Shown here: positions 41,059 through 50,806 of the stretch, piece by piece
Layout: every line of letters begins with the position of its first letter
Position numbering within the stretch: position 1 is the stretch's first letter
Source of the DNA: Halorarum salinum
Lineage (GTDB): Archaea; Halobacteriota; Halobacteria; Halobacteriales; Haloferacaceae
Length of the DNA: 64,000 nucleotides
Assembly (NCBI RefSeq): GCF_013402875.1
Contig: NZ_CP058579.1
Span: 1,302,001 to 1,366,000 of the forward strand
Reading direction: 5' to 3'
The notes under the pieces: generated by a model
Database searches by the model: none
Told to the model about the DNA's origin: nothing
The model's input: the letters and a program-made list of their open reading frames with translations, nothing else
Program-made: the position numbers and the translations under genes

Positions 41059-42981
41059 TCAGAGCGCGCTTCCGGCCTCGACCCGTCCGCGGCGTCCGTC
41101 CTCACGGACCGTCGCCTCGACGTCCGCGTTCAGCCGGGAGTGCTCGAAGTAGACGCGGTCGTACTCGGCCGACTCGTAGCCGACGTAGAGGTCGAGGGGA
41201 GCCGTCTCGCCGTCCTCGGCCCCCTCGACGAGGTCGGAGAGTTCGCCGTCGTCGACGCGGACGACGAGCGTCCCGTCGGACTCGTCGAAGACCGCCCCAT
41301 CGGCCTCGACGCGCCCGGTCCCCTTCGTCCAGACCGTCGTCGCGTCCCCGGCGACCGACTCGACGTCGGCGGGGGCGTCGAACCGGCAGACGACCTTCCC
41401 GTTGCCGTCGGTCGTCACCTCGGCGTCCGCGAGGTCGCGGTCGACGCGCTGCATCCGCCCCTCGCCGCCGACGGGCGGCGCGACCGTCCCCTCGGCGTCG
41501 AGGTACTCGACGACGGTCGTGGCGAGCAGTTCGTCGGTCTCCTCCAGCGCTGGCTCGTCGGCGAGGGGGTAGCCGCTGCCGCCGTCGGCGATGAAGCTGT
41601 TGACCGCGACCGCGTACGTCGCCTCGGGGTCGAGCGGCTCCCCGCCGACGTACACGTCGCGGATCCGCTCCTCGACGTCCTCGTGGGGGACCCACTCGAA
41701 GCGGACGCCGCTCACCTGCTGGGAGATCTCGGCGCCGAAGTTCTGGCCCGTGTCGCTCTCCATCGTGACGACCTGGCTCGCGAGCGCCTCGACCAGTTCG
41801 GCGCCGGTGAGTTCGACGGTGACGAGCGTGTTGGCGAACGGGAGCGTGTTGAACACGTCGCCGCCGGTGATCTCGCCCGGCCCGTACACCCCGTCGGAGC
41901 GGATGCCGCCGGCGTTCGTGATGGCGACGTCCGCCCCGGTCCGCTCGCGCATCGCGTCGGTCACGAGGTTCCCGTAGTTGCTCTCGCGGTGGTAGTTCGT
42001 CGAGAACCGGGCGTCGAGCGGGGTTTCGGTCGTGGCGACGACGGTGTCGAGTTTCGCCTCGTCCCGGTAGGAGGCGACGATCTCGGAGGCGGTCGGGTCC
42101 TTCGGCACGTCGTCGGTGACCCCGATCAGCCGGCCGTCCCAGTCGACCACCTCGCCGTCCTCGACGGTCAACTCGAGCTCGCCGAGGTACCGGGCCCGCG
42201 CGACGCCCTCGGTGACGACCGTCCCGCTCGTCTCCGCGGGCGGGTAGCGGATCTCGTCGTCGCCGGCGACGACGACGTCGATGTGGTCGTCCGCGTCGGC
42301 CTCCGCGAGCGCCTCCGCGTCCGGAACGCCGGTGTGGGCGAGCGCGACGACCGCGTCGACGCCCTCCTCCTCCTTCAGCGTCCGCGCGGTCTCGGGGCCG
42401 ACCTCGGTGTAGTCGGCCACGGTGACGCCTTCCGCCTCGAAGTCGATGTTCGTCTTCCCGTAGGTCGCGCCCTCGTCGACGAGGCCGATCAGGCCGACGC
42501 GGACGCCGCCCCGTTCGACGATCTCGTGGGACTCGGTGCCGTCGAACGACTCGCCCGACTCGTCGACCACGTTCGTCGCGAGCCACGGGAACTCGGAGGC
42601 CTCGGTGAACGCCGACACCTCGTCGAAGCCGTAGTCGAACTCGTGGTTCCCGATGACGTCCGCGTCCGGCTCGACGTGGTTCAGCACGTCCACCGGCGCG
42701 CGCCACTGGGAGACCGGGCCGAGCGCGTGTGGGCCGACCTGGTCGCCGCCCCCGACGACGACCACCGGGCCGTCGGCGGCCGCCCGGCGCTCCTCTATGA
42801 GCGTCACCAGCCGCGGGAAGTCCCCGTCCTCCGCCGCGGCCGTCTGGACGTCGTTGTACGAGAGCACCGTGAGCGTCGTCGGCTCGTCCGCGCTCGCGAC
42901 GCCCGAGAGCGCCCCGCTCCCGAGTGCGACGCCACCGGCGCGAAGCACGTCCCGCCTGCCGAAACCGCGTTCGTGGGGCAT
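41059..42981 (-). CDS. exported 5'-nucleotidase / metallophosphatase
   Basis: The 640-residue protein has a Tat signal (FGRRDVLRAGGVALGSGALSGVASA), then a calcineurin-type metallophosphatase domain with YNDV, GGGDQVG, GNHEFDYG and LAHTG/VVVAGDDE, and a 5'-nucleotidase C-terminal domain (YGNLVTDAMRERTGADVAITNAGGIRSD, SFIADGGSGY). It would release phosphate from nucleotides outside the cell. One expected metal His in the last motif appears replaced by Asp (AGDD where AGH is usual), which should be checked. A third, beta-rich segment of about 120 residues follows. Confidence 0.85.
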   Translation of the reverse strand: MPHERGFGRRDVLRAGGVALGSGALSGVASADEPTTLTVLSYNDVQTAAAEDGDFPRLVTLIEERRAAADGPVVVVGGGDQVGPHALGPVSQWRAPVDVLNHVEPDADVIGNHEFDYGFDEVSAFTEASEFPWLATNVVDESGESFDGTESHEIVERGGVRVGLIGLVDEGATYGKTNIDFEAEGVTVADYTEVGPETARTLKEEEGVDAVVALAHTGVPDAEALAEADADDHIDVVVAGDDEIRYPPAETSGTVVTEGVARARYLGELELTVEDGEVVDWDGRLIGVTDDVPKDPTASEIVASYRDEAKLDTVVATTETPLDARFSTNYHRESNYGNLVTDAMRERTGADVAITNAGGIRSDGVYGPGEITGGDVFNTLPFANTLVTVELTGAELVEALASQVVTMESDTGQNFGAEISQQVSGVRFEWVPHEDVEERIRDVYVGGEPLDPEATYAVAVNSFIADGGSGYPLADEPALEETDELLATTVVEYLDAEGTVAPPVGGEGRMQRVDRDLADAEVTTDGNGKVVCRFDAPADVESVAGDATTVWTKGTGRVEADGAVFDESDGTLVVRVDDGELSDLVEGAEDGETAPLDLYVGYESAEYDRVYFEHSRLNADVEATVREDGRRGRVEAGSAL

Positions 42982-43319
42982 CGTCACGTGGTACCGGTTG
43001 TGGTAACTAAAAAGTATCTAAAAATAAGCTATATAGTTGTGAGTATATCAGGGTTCGGCCACCGGAAGTACGGTTCTCGAACCTCCTTCCCCGGTGAAGT
43101 GGACACGCATGGGGCGCCCGACGCCTCCGAACGTCCGCCGGTCCGGTTCCCGCGTTCGCCGGTCCCGTTCCCGCGCTCGCCCGTTCTGCTCCCGAACGTC
43201 CGTCGCGCTGGCCCCCGAGCGCTCGCCAGTCCATCCGTCGAACGCTCGCCCCACCTGCCCTCGAACCGCGCGGGGCGGCGAGCGAAGCCGTTTTCCCCGG
43301 GAGGCACCCAGTCCCGCCA
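42982..43319. other. 338 bases without a gene; divergent promoters and 21-bp repeats
   Basis: An A/T-rich core at 43003-43053 holds probable TATA elements for the divergent flanking genes. Three imperfect 21-bp units (43136, 43157, 43178; pattern CGCCGGTCC-GTTCCCGCG) follow. Frames through the interval are Arg-rich shadows. Confidence 0.6.
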
Positions 43320-44420
43320 ATGAGCACGCCGAGCCCCGAACCGTCCGAGCGGGGACGCGGGATGGACGCGCACAACGAGGTGATGCGCGACATCCGGTCC
43401 GAGAAGGACGCCACCTACGACCCCCACGAGCCGACGCGGGTGTGGCTCGACGAGGACAACACCCCCGACGGCGTCAAGCGGTCGCTGACGATCATCCTCA
43501 ACACCGGCGGCTGTCGGTGGGCCCGCGCCGGCGGCTGTACGATGTGCGGCTACGTCGCCGAGTCCGTCGAGGGCGGCAGCGTCGCCCACGAGGCGCTGCT
43601 GGACCAGATCGACGTCTGTCTCGACCACGAGGCGGAGCACTCGGGGGACGACGATGGGCCCGCGCCGCTCGTGAAGATCTACACCTCCGGCTCGTTCCTC
43701 GACGAGCGCGAGGTGCCGGCCGAGACGCGCGCGGCCATCGCGGAGACGTTCGCGGACCGCGAGCGGATCGTCGTCGAGTCGCTCCCCGACTTCGTCTCGG
43801 CGGGGAAGCTCCGGGACTTCACCGAGCGGGGCCTCGACACCGACGTCGCCGTCGGCCTGGAGACGGCCACGGACCGCGTGCGCCACGACTGCGTGAACAA
43901 GTACTTCGACTTCGCGGACTTCGAGGACGCGTGTGCGGAGGCGAGCGAGGCGGACGGGGACGCGGCGAGCGCGGGCGTGAAGGCGTACCTCCTGATGAAG
44001 CCCCCGTTCCTCTCGGAGTCGGAGGCGCTGGAGGACATGGTCTCCTCGGTCGAGCGCTGTGCGGCCGTCGAGGGCTGTCACACCGTCTCGATGAACCCCT
44101 GCAACGTCCAGCGGTACACGATGGTCGACGAACTCCACTTCCGCGGCGGCTACCGCCCGCCGTGGCTCTGGTCGGTCGCCGAGGTCCTCCGGCGCACGGC
44201 CGACGTCGACGCGATCGTGGTCTCGGACCCGGTCGGCCACGGCTCCGACCGCGGCCCCCACAACTGCGGGGACTGCGACGACCGCGTCCAGACCGCCATC
44301 AAGGACTTCGACCTCCGGCAGGACCCCTCGGTGTTCGACCAGGTGTCCTGCGAGTGCGAGCGGACCTGGGAGCTCGTGCTGGAGGAGGGGGCGAGCTTCG
44401 CGGGACCGCTCACCCGCTGA
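43320..44420 (+). CDS. raSEA: archaeosine synthase radical SAM subunit RaSEA
   Basis: The 366-residue radical SAM protein has the cluster motif Cys65-x7-Cys73-x2-Cys76 (CRWARAGGCTMCGY), an unusual spacing that fits RaSEA, the partner of ArcS in turning the lysine-adducted preQ0 in tRNA into archaeosine. Other conserved parts: KIYTSGSFLDEREVP, VESLPDFVS, GLETATDRVRHDCVNKYF and a Cys-rich C-terminus (HNCGDCDDR, CECERTWE). With arcS and tgtA at the left edge, the window holds three pathway enzymes. Confidence 0.92.
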   Translation: MSTPSPEPSERGRGMDAHNEVMRDIRSEKDATYDPHEPTRVWLDEDNTPDGVKRSLTIILNTGGCRWARAGGCTMCGYVAESVEGGSVAHEALLDQIDVCLDHEAEHSGDDDGPAPLVKIYTSGSFLDEREVPAETRAAIAETFADRERIVVESLPDFVSAGKLRDFTERGLDTDVAVGLETATDRVRHDCVNKYFDFADFEDACAEASEADGDAASAGVKAYLLMKPPFLSESEALEDMVSSVERCAAVEGCHTVSMNPCNVQRYTMVDELHFRGGYRPPWLWSVAEVLRRTADVDAIVVSDPVGHGSDRGPHNCGDCDDRVQTAIKDFDLRQDPSVFDQVSCECERTWELVLEEGASFAGPLTR

Positions 44421-44490
44421 GCCGCCGCGGAACCGCCGCTAGAAGGTGGCTAACCAAGCGGTCGCCCCCCGTCGACCCGACCGAACACTC

Positions 44491-44601
44491 ATGGAATCAG
44501 TCGAGTGCGTGGTCTGTCGATCGGGGTGGATCGAACTGCGGGACCGGGCGCGTCCGGGCCAGTGGATGGCGACCGACTCGCCGGTCGAGTGTCGGGAGTG
44601 A
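44491..44601 (+). CDS. 36-residue Cys-containing small protein
   Basis: From the ATG at 44491 a short frame encodes MESVECVVCRSGWIELRDR... with Cys6, Cys9 and Cys34. A C-x2-C knuckle in a protein under 60 residues is characteristic of haloarchaeal small zinc-finger-like proteins, although here only three Cys are seen. It lies 70 bases after raSEA on the same strand; no clear TATA element precedes it. Confidence 0.4.
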   Translation: MESVECVVCRSGWIELRDRARPGQWMATDSPVECRE

Positions 44602-44637
44602 GACGCCGGTGAGCGGCGGTCGACCGGCGCCGTCCGA

Positions 44638-45435
44638 TCACCGGGCGACGGTGTCGGCCTCGTCCGTCTCGTTCGCCCCGCCGTCCGTGCCGTCCACGTC
44701 CGCGTTTCGGGCGAACGGGACGCGCCGGCGCGCGCCCACGGCCCGGATCTTCCACAGCGCGTAGGCCCACAGCGCGGCCACGCCGAGGAACGTCGTCACC
44801 GCGAGGCGGACGAAGTCCGCGGAACCGACGGAGGCGTCGTTCTGGAGGAGGCCCGCGGCGACGCCGACGCCGAACGCCAGGACGACCGACGCGGACAGCT
44901 GCGCGAACCCCCACCAGTCGTGCATGTGCCTGTCGAGCGCGTCGACCAGTTCGTCCCCGTCGAGCGCGTCGATCTCGTGGGGAATCAACGGGCGGGCGTA
45001 CGTCCCGAACACGAGCAGCAGGAGCGTCGCCTGGACGACCACTGCCGTCGTCGTATCGCCCCAGAGCGTCCACGTCACCGTCCCGTAGATCACGCCGAAG
45101 ATCACCGGCGGGAGGCCGATCAGGGCGTACGCCCAGTTCGTTACGTCCTTTCCGTCGTTCCCGTCCGAGCGCTCGTCCTCGGACGCGTCCGACCGTTCCT
45201 CCCCGGAGACGGTGAGGGCGGCGAACGCCACCGCGACCGCCCCGACGGCCACCCCGACCAGGACCGACCAGCCGACGTGGGGCGGCGCATCGGTCGCCGC
45301 GATCACGGCGGCCCAGAACATGATTCCGGCGTACACGGCCGTGAGAGCCACGAACGCCCAGGAGGCCGCCGGGGGCTCCCCCGAGGAGGCCGGCCGGAGC
45401 GGGACGGCTTCGAGCGCCTGTCGAACGGAACGCAT
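44638..45435 (-). CDS. multi-pass membrane protein of unknown function
   Basis: The 265-residue protein has about six hydrophobic segments (near 25-46, 55-73, 98-118, 125-143, 170-190, 205-225) separated by an acidic loop (SGEERSDASEDERSDGNDGKD, about 77-97) and a cytoplasmic basic stretch (KIRAVGARRRVPFAR) near the end. No family is recognised. It lies next to the purine genes but on a separate transcript. Confidence 0.65.
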   Translation of the reverse strand: MRSVRQALEAVPLRPASSGEPPAASWAFVALTAVYAGIMFWAAVIAATDAPPHVGWSVLVGVAVGAVAVAFAALTVSGEERSDASEDERSDGNDGKDVTNWAYALIGLPPVIFGVIYGTVTWTLWGDTTTAVVVQATLLLLVFGTYARPLIPHEIDALDGDELVDALDRHMHDWWGFAQLSASVVLAFGVGVAAGLLQNDASVGSADFVRLAVTTFLGVAALWAYALWKIRAVGARRRVPFARNADVDGTDGGANETDEADTVAR

Positions 45436-45497
45436 GACGCGTGGACGTCAGGGAGCCGACTTAACGGTGTCCCGTCCGCTCGGTTCGGGAAGGAACC

Positions 45498-46172
45498 TCA
45501 CGAGAACGCCCGAAGCACGCCCCGCCCGTCGGTCCCGCCGACGTCCGGGAGCGTCGCGCGCTCGGGGTGGGGCATCATCACCGCGACCGTCTCGCGCTCG
45601 CCGAGCACGCCCGCGACGTTTTCCGTCGAGCCGTTCGGGTTCGCCTCGTCGGTGACGTTCCCGTCGGCGTCGCAGTAGCGGAACAGCACCCCGTTCTCCC
45701 CGTTCAGCCGCGCCAGCCGCTCGTCCGATATCTCGAAGCGCCCCTCGCCGTGCGCGATGGGGACCTCGAGGACCTCGCCCTCGTCGTACGCCCGGGTCCA
45801 CGGCGTGTCCGCGCGCTCGACGCGGAGGTGGACGTGCTCGCACTGGAAGCGCGCCGAGCGGTTCGTCGTGAACGCGCCCTCAGTGAGGCCGGCTTCACAG
45901 CCGATCTGTGCGCCGTTGCAGACGCCGAGCACGGGGACGCCCTCCTCGGCCAGCGACCGCACCTCGTCCATGACCGGGGTCCGGGCGGCCATCGCGCCGG
46001 CGCGGAGGTAGTCGCCGTAGGAGAACCCCCCGGGGACGACGACGCCGTCCGTGTCCGCCGGGAGGCCGTCCTCGTGCCAGACGCGCTCGGCGTCGACGTC
46101 GAGATGGGAGAGCGCGCGGACGGCGTCGCGGTCGCAGTTCGACCCGCCGAACTGCACGACCGAGACGGTCAC
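45498..46172 (-). CDS. purQ: phosphoribosylformylglycinamidine synthase, glutaminase subunit PurQ
   Basis: The 224-residue class I glutaminase starts at a GTG (46172): MTVSVVQFGGSNCDRD. The catalytic Cys is in VLGVCNGAQIGCEAGL and the His/Glu are at the C-terminus (MMPHPERATLPD). It supplies ammonia to PurL in the fourth step of purine synthesis and needs PurS to bind PurL. purS lies 61 bases upstream; purL is outside the window. Confidence 0.95.
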   Translation of the reverse strand: MTVSVVQFGGSNCDRDAVRALSHLDVDAERVWHEDGLPADTDGVVVPGGFSYGDYLRAGAMAARTPVMDEVRSLAEEGVPVLGVCNGAQIGCEAGLTEGAFTTNRSARFQCEHVHLRVERADTPWTRAYDEGEVLEVPIAHGEGRFEISDERLARLNGENGVLFRYCDADGNVTDEANPNGSTENVAGVLGERETVAVMMPHPERATLPDVGGTDGRGVLRAFS

Positions 46173-46233
46173 TCCGACGCACCCCCGCGTGCGTCGGTCA
46201 TGGGCGTCGCTGTCGCGGTGACGACCGAGGCGG

Positions 46234-46485
46234 TCATCGCTCCGTCACGCCCACGTCGTAGTCGTGGATGGTCGGGTTCGCGAGCAGCCGTTCCGCCATC
46301 TCGTCGGCCCGGTCGCGCGCCGCGTCGGCGTCCGCGGCCTCGAGGTCCACCTCGAACCGGTCGGCCGCGCGGAGCGCCTCGAGCTCGAACCCGAGGCGTT
46401 CGAGCGCCCCCTTCGTCGTCTCCGCCTCCGGGTCGAGCACCCCGCGCTTGAGCCGCACGGTCACCGTGGCAGTGTAGGCGGTCAT
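46234..46485 (-). CDS. purS: phosphoribosylformylglycinamidine synthase subunit PurS
   Basis: The 83-residue protein starts at the ATG 46485 (MTAYTATVTVRLKRGVLDPEAETTKGALERLGFE...), a normal PurS length and start. It bridges PurQ and PurL. The longer frame upstream is not conserved in pattern. purQ follows on the same strand. Confidence 0.93.
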   Translation of the reverse strand: MTAYTATVTVRLKRGVLDPEAETTKGALERLGFELEALRAADRFEVDLEAADADAARDRADEMAERLLANPTIHDYDVGVTER

Positions 46486-46755
46486 CGTCCGTACTGCGCG
46501 GTCGTGCCTAAAGTCGGTTACCATTTCGCCCAGTAATCAGCACGATCGTGTATCGGCGTCCGGCGAGGTGGCCGCGTGACCGCCGCCGCCCCGGAGTTCG
46601 CCGGCCGTTCCTGTCGTTCCATCGTCGACGTCGAACCCGCCGCGGTCGGCCGCTGGCCGACGGCACACGGGACGGATCGACGGCCCCCTCAGAACGGGAG
46701 GACGCGTCGCGACGGACGAGCCAACCCTTTTCATCGGGCGTCCCGCACTCGTCGT

Positions 46756-47676
46756 ATGAAATTCGCCGTCTTCGGCGCCGGGGGAATCGGCGCCTACCTC
46801 GGCGCCAGACTCGCCGACGCGGGACACGAGGTCCATCTCATCGCACGGGGGTCCCACCTCGCCGCCCTTCGAGACGAGGGACTGCACGTCGAGAGCGTCG
46901 CCGGGGATACGACGGTCGATCTCCCGGCGACCGACGACCCGGCCGACGTCGGTCCGTGCGACCACGTGCTGTTCTGCGTGAAGGCGTACGACACCCGGGC
47001 CGCCGCGACGGACCTCTCCCCGCTTCTCGGGGAGGACACCGCCGTCGTCTCGTTCCAGAACGGCGTCGACAACGAGCGATGGATCGCCGAAACGATCGGC
47101 GAGGACCACGTGGTCGGCGGCGTCGCGTACGTCTTTTCGACCATCAAGGAGCCGGGCGTCGTGGAACACACCGGCGGCCCCGCGAGGTTCGTCTTCGGCG
47201 AACTCGACGGGCGAAGGACCGACCGGATCGCGGCGCTCGACGACGCGCTCTCCGGGTGCGACGGGATCGACGCGGTGCTCGCGGACGACGTCTCCGTCGA
47301 ACTCTGGCGGAAGTTCGCCCTCATCTGCGCGCAGGCGGGGATGACGGCCGCGACCCGGCTTCCGCTGGGCGAGATCCGCGAGACCGACGCCGCCTGGGAG
47401 ATGTACGGCCGCATCATGGAGGAGGTGTCCGCGGTCGCGCGGGCGGAGGGCGTCGACCTCCCCGACGGGACCGTCGCCGAGTGGCTCGAGTTCGCGAGCG
47501 GGCTCGAACCGGACACGTACTCCTCCCTCCACTACGACCTGACCCACGACAAGCGGATGGAGCTCGACGCCCTCCACGGCTCCGTGGTTCGACACGCGAG
47601 CGGCGTCGGCGTCGACGCGCCGATGAACGAGGCCGTTCACGCGATCCTGCGCCCGTGGGCGGATCGAAACGCGTGA
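46756..47676 (+). CDS. panE: 2-dehydropantoate 2-reductase (PanE/ApbA family)
   Basis: The 306-residue protein has the NADP fold FGAGGIGAYLGARLADAGHEVHLIARG at the start, the central SFQNGVDN motif, and the C-terminal helical domain with the catalytic-type Lys in ELWRKFALICAQAG and the YSSLHYDLTHDKRMELDALHGSVVR segment. PanE makes pantoate for coenzyme A. TATA-like CCTTTTCAT about 26 bases before the ATG supports the start. Related ketopantoate-reductase-like proteins can act on other substrates, so the activity is likely but not certain. Confidence 0.85.
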   Translation: MKFAVFGAGGIGAYLGARLADAGHEVHLIARGSHLAALRDEGLHVESVAGDTTVDLPATDDPADVGPCDHVLFCVKAYDTRAAATDLSPLLGEDTAVVSFQNGVDNERWIAETIGEDHVVGGVAYVFSTIKEPGVVEHTGGPARFVFGELDGRRTDRIAALDDALSGCDGIDAVLADDVSVELWRKFALICAQAGMTAATRLPLGEIRETDAAWEMYGRIMEEVSAVARAEGVDLPDGTVAEWLEFASGLEPDTYSSLHYDLTHDKRMELDALHGSVVRHASGVGVDAPMNEAVHAILRPWADRNA

Positions 47677-47880
47677 CTGACCCGCGGGCCGGACGAATCC
47701 GGCCGGTCGCGGCACCCGCCGTTCCGCTCGCAGTCCGTCGTCCGTGGAGGCCGGCGTTCGGTCGGGCGCCCCGCCGGCGGACGGGCGGGCGGCCAGCCTC
47801 GCTCGAAGCGACAGAGGCATCACCCCGAAGCCGGAACACGTCTCCATGTCCCGTTCGGACGCGTCGGAGGTGAGCGGCCG

Positions 47881-48804
47881 ATGAGCGAGCTGACCGAGAT
47901 CGTGGTGGTGGGAGACGACGACACCGGACTGGTCGCCCGCGTCACCTCGCTGCTGTTCGAGCGGGGGTGCAACATCGAGGACCTCGACCAGGCGGTCCGG
48001 GACGGCGTGTTCCGGATGCGCCTGCACGCCGACGCCGCCGGGATGGTCTGCAAGCCGGACACGCTCCGGGAGGACCTGGCGGCGCTCGGCGAGGATCTCG
48101 GCGTCGACGTGCGCGTCCGGTTCCCCGACGAGCGCGACGCACGACGGATCGGCCTGCTCGTCACGAAGGAGGAGCACGCCCCGCGGGCGGTGCTTTCGGC
48201 CTGCGAGGACGGCACGCTCGACGCCGACGTGGCGGTGATGGCCGGCAATCGGGACGCACTGGAGCCGCTGGCCGCGGAGTTCGAGGTCCCCTTCTTCGAC
48301 GTCGGCGACGAGAACGGCTCCCACGACGAGGCCGAACTGCTCGACCTGCTGGCGGACCACGACGTGGACTGCATCGCGCTGGCCCGCTTCATGCGCATCC
48401 TCTCGCCGGAGGTCGTGTTCCGGTACGAGGGCCGCATCATCAACGTCCACCCGTCGCTGCTTCCGGCGTTCCCCGGCGCCGAGGCGTACCGACAGGCCGT
48501 CGAGGGCGGCGCCCGCGTCGCCGGCGTCACGGCCCACTACGTCACGACCGACCTCGACCAGGGGCCGGTCGTCGCCCAGCGCGGCTTCGCGGTGCCGCCG
48601 CGTGCGGACCCGGACGACCTGAAGGAGCGCGGCCAGCCGCTGGAGTCGGAGGCGCTCGTCGAGGCGCTCCGCGCGCACCTCGACGACGCGCTGGTGATCC
48701 GACGCGGGCGGACCCACGTCCGGGAGGACGTGGACGCGGCCGAGTACGACCTCGGGGGGATCGCCTCCCCCGAGGCGTCCGTCCCGACGCCGCAGGCCGA
48801 GTAG
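47881..48804 (+). CDS. purU: formyltetrahydrofolate deformylase
   Basis: The 307-residue protein has an N-terminal ACT domain (TEIVVVGDDDTGLVARVTSLLFERGCNIEDL, about 1-85) and a C-terminal formyltransferase domain with INVHPSLLPAFPGAEAYRQA and THYVTTDLDQGPVVAQ. It releases formate from 10-formyl-tetrahydrofolate. Its place between purS/purQ and purC suggests a part in purine synthesis, where formate can be used by PurT/PurP-type steps; the final 40 residues are an acidic extension. Confidence 0.88.
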   Translation: MSELTEIVVVGDDDTGLVARVTSLLFERGCNIEDLDQAVRDGVFRMRLHADAAGMVCKPDTLREDLAALGEDLGVDVRVRFPDERDARRIGLLVTKEEHAPRAVLSACEDGTLDADVAVMAGNRDALEPLAAEFEVPFFDVGDENGSHDEAELLDLLADHDVDCIALARFMRILSPEVVFRYEGRIINVHPSLLPAFPGAEAYRQAVEGGARVAGVTAHYVTTDLDQGPVVAQRGFAVPPRADPDDLKERGQPLESEALVEALRAHLDDALVIRRGRTHVREDVDAAEYDLGGIASPEASVPTPQAE

Positions 48805-48846
48805 CGCGGACGGGACTGTTTTCCCGACCCGGGACCACGACCGCTC

Positions 48847-48987
48847 ATGGAGCGGCGCGAGGAGGGCGTCCCCGACGACGTGTGGATCGTCGCCGGATTG
48901 CTGGCGACGGTACTGGCGGCGATCACGCTGCTGGTCTGGTACGTAACGGGGCTTCTCGCCCGGCTTCCGAACCCGGTTCCGGCGTGA
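48847..48987 (+). CDS. 46-residue single-pass membrane protein
   Basis: A short frame from the ATG at 48847 encodes MERREEGVPDDVWIVAGLL... with one strong transmembrane helix (WIVAGLLATVLAAITLLVWYVTG) after a charged N-terminus. It lies 42 bases after purU on the same strand. Codon choice is haloarchaeal. Function is unknown. Confidence 0.5.
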   Translation: MERREEGVPDDVWIVAGLLATVLAAITLLVWYVTGLLARLPNPVPA

Positions 48988-49029
48988 GGACGCCGGAACG
49001 AACCCCGGACGGCGCGGAAAACCGGCCGG

Positions 49030-50043
49030 CTAGAGGCGCCGAACCCGCTCGACCGCCGTCCCGACGTCGGGCGCGTCGAACCACGCCTCGCCGGTGTAGG
49101 CGTTCGCGCCGGCGGCGTACACGTCGGCGGCCGCCTCGATCACGTCGTCGGGGAGCGCGGGCGGTTCGACCCCGCACAGGGGCCGCCAGTCCGCGACGTC
49201 CTCGCGGTCCGCGCGGGCCTTCGCCTCCCCGACTGCCTCGACCCACTCGGGGTGCTCGCGCTTGTAGTACTGCCTGACGACCTCCTTGGACACCTCCTGT
49301 CCGTCGTAGGCGAAGCGGTTCTCGTCGAACGTGCCGACCACGTCGGCGACGCGGACCTCGCCGTCGGCGGACAGGCACTCGATCTTCCCGTCCTCGTGGA
49401 CGAAGCCGGCCTCGGCGGCCCGGTCGGTGAGCAGGTCGTTCACCGTACGTGCGACCGATTCCAGCTCCCCCACGTCGGCGTCGCCGGCGATCTCGTCGGC
49501 CTCCCAGCGGTCGAGGTAGCGGTCCTGCTCCTCGAACTTCGTGGAGAACTCGACGACCGGGTCCGGGAGCGACACCGCCTCGTCGGGCCACTCGCCGCGG
49601 TCGAGCCCCAGGTCGCGCGGGGCCGCACGCGACCGGAGGCTGGAGCCGACGGGGACGGCGTTGCGGAAGACGATCTCCAGCGGGACGACGTAGTTCGACC
49701 CGGCCGCCGCGTGGAAGGCGTCGTAGTCGTACTCGCCGTCCGCGTGGGGGAGATCCGGGACGTTCACGAGGTCGATGGCGAGTTCGCGCGGCGGGTCCCC
49801 GGCGTCGGCCAGGGGCGTCGCGTCGGCGCCGACCCCGCGGTAGTGGGTCGGGACGCCGACCCGCTCGAGCAGTTCGAAGTTGAACGCGCCCATCGTACAG
49901 AGCGAGGCGCCCTTCCCGGGGATCCCGTCGGGCATCTTCCCCCAGTCGAAGACGGAGTAGTCGTCGGTGAAGACGAAGCTTCCCGCCCCGGGGGCCGCGT
50001 CGGTCGGCGCGCGCTCGACGCGGAACTCCTTGACGCTCGTCAT
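49030..50043 (-). CDS. purC: SAICAR synthase
   Basis: The 337-residue protein (from the ATG at 50043, [14 protein letters not shown]) has the SAICAR synthetase features: [52 protein letters not shown] and [25 protein letters not shown]. It couples CAIR with aspartate using ATP in purine synthesis. It is longer than the bacterial enzyme (about 240), as in haloarchaea. Confidence 0.93.
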   Translation of the reverse strand: MTSVKEFRVERAPTDAAPGAGSFVFTDDYSVFDWGKMPDGIPGKGASLCTMGAFNFELLERVGVPTHYRGVGADATPLADAGDPPRELAIDLVNVPDLPHADGEYDYDAFHAAAGSNYVVPLEIVFRNAVPVGSSLRSRAAPRDLGLDRGEWPDEAVSLPDPVVEFSTKFEEQDRYLDRWEADEIAGDADVGELESVARTVNDLLTDRAAEAGFVHEDGKIECLSADGEVRVADVVGTFDENRFAYDGQEVSKEVVRQYYKREHPEWVEAVGEAKARADREDVADWRPLCGVEPPALPDDVIEAAADVYAAGANAYTGEAWFDAPDVGTAVERVRRL

Positions 50044-50194
50044 GGCTGTGTGGGCGGGCGCGGGGCGTATGAATCTTTCAATCCCGTGCGTACCTCGTTC
50101 CTCGCTCGCGTCGGGATATGCACGTTCGTGGCGTGTGGGCCGGAGCGGGGACGTACCCAAAAGGCCTTATCCGGTCCTGACCCACGCCACGCGC

Positions 50195-50806
50195 ATGTCC
50201 CCGACGCGGCGAACGCTCCTCCGTGCGGCCCTCCCCCTGGCGGCCGGCCTCGCCGGCTGCTCGGGGGCCGGGTCGCCCGACGGCCCGACGACCGCCCGAC
50301 CCTCCGGAACCGAGCGCGACCCCGAGGTCAGCAAGCCCCGGAACCTCGACGGCGAGTCCGTGATCGAGTCGATGGGGGAGGACGACGGACCCGCGGGGAA
50401 TCGGGAGCTGATCACCGACGCGGACTCGGCCGACTCGATCGAGTTCGCGCCGGGCGTCCCCGACGAGCAGGTCGAGTCGACGCGGGCGTTCCTCGCGGCG
50501 ACCGACTTCTCGGCGGAGACGGTCTACCATGCCCGGGCGACGATCGAGTCGTGCTACCGGTTCCGGATCCGCTCGGTCACGTGGGAGCCGGGGCGGGTCG
50601 AGTACGAGTACTGCCGCGAGCTGCGCCCGGCCACGGTCCGCTGCGAGAGCGGGACCCGCGAGGCGGTCGGACTGTTCCTCCGGATCCCCGCCGTCCTCGA
50701 GGCCGAGATCAGGAGCGCGGGCGCGGGCGGTCGGTCGCCGTGCCGGGACTCGGCGGTCGACTGGGGGACGATAGACGCGACCGCGACGGAGGCGCCGGAC
50801 CGATGA
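50195..50806 (+). CDS. Tat lipoprotein with four Cys, unknown function
   Basis: The 203-residue protein begins MSPTRRTLLRAALPLAAGLAGC, a twin-Arg signal with a lipobox (Cys22). After an acidic linker, residues 90-190 form a compact domain (SCYRFRIRSVTWEPGRVEYEYCRELRPATVRCESGTREAVGLFLRIPAVL...) with Cys that could form disulfides outside the cell. Its TGA overlaps the ATG of the next lipoprotein gene, so the two are coupled. Confidence 0.75.
   Translation: MSPTRRTLLRAALPLAAGLAGCSGAGSPDGPTTARPSGTERDPEVSKPRNLDGESVIESMGEDDGPAGNRELITDADSADSIEFAPGVPDEQVESTRAFLAATDFSAETVYHARATIESCYRFRIRSVTWEPGRVEYEYCRELRPATVRCESGTREAVGLFLRIPAVLEAEIRSAGAGGRSPCRDSAVDWGTIDATATEAPDR

Noticed and set aside
43136-43320. 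Further copy of a family I element before raSEA
   Set aside because: GGCGGGACTGGGTG occurs on the minus strand just before the raSEA start, but the second end block and closing stem are absent.
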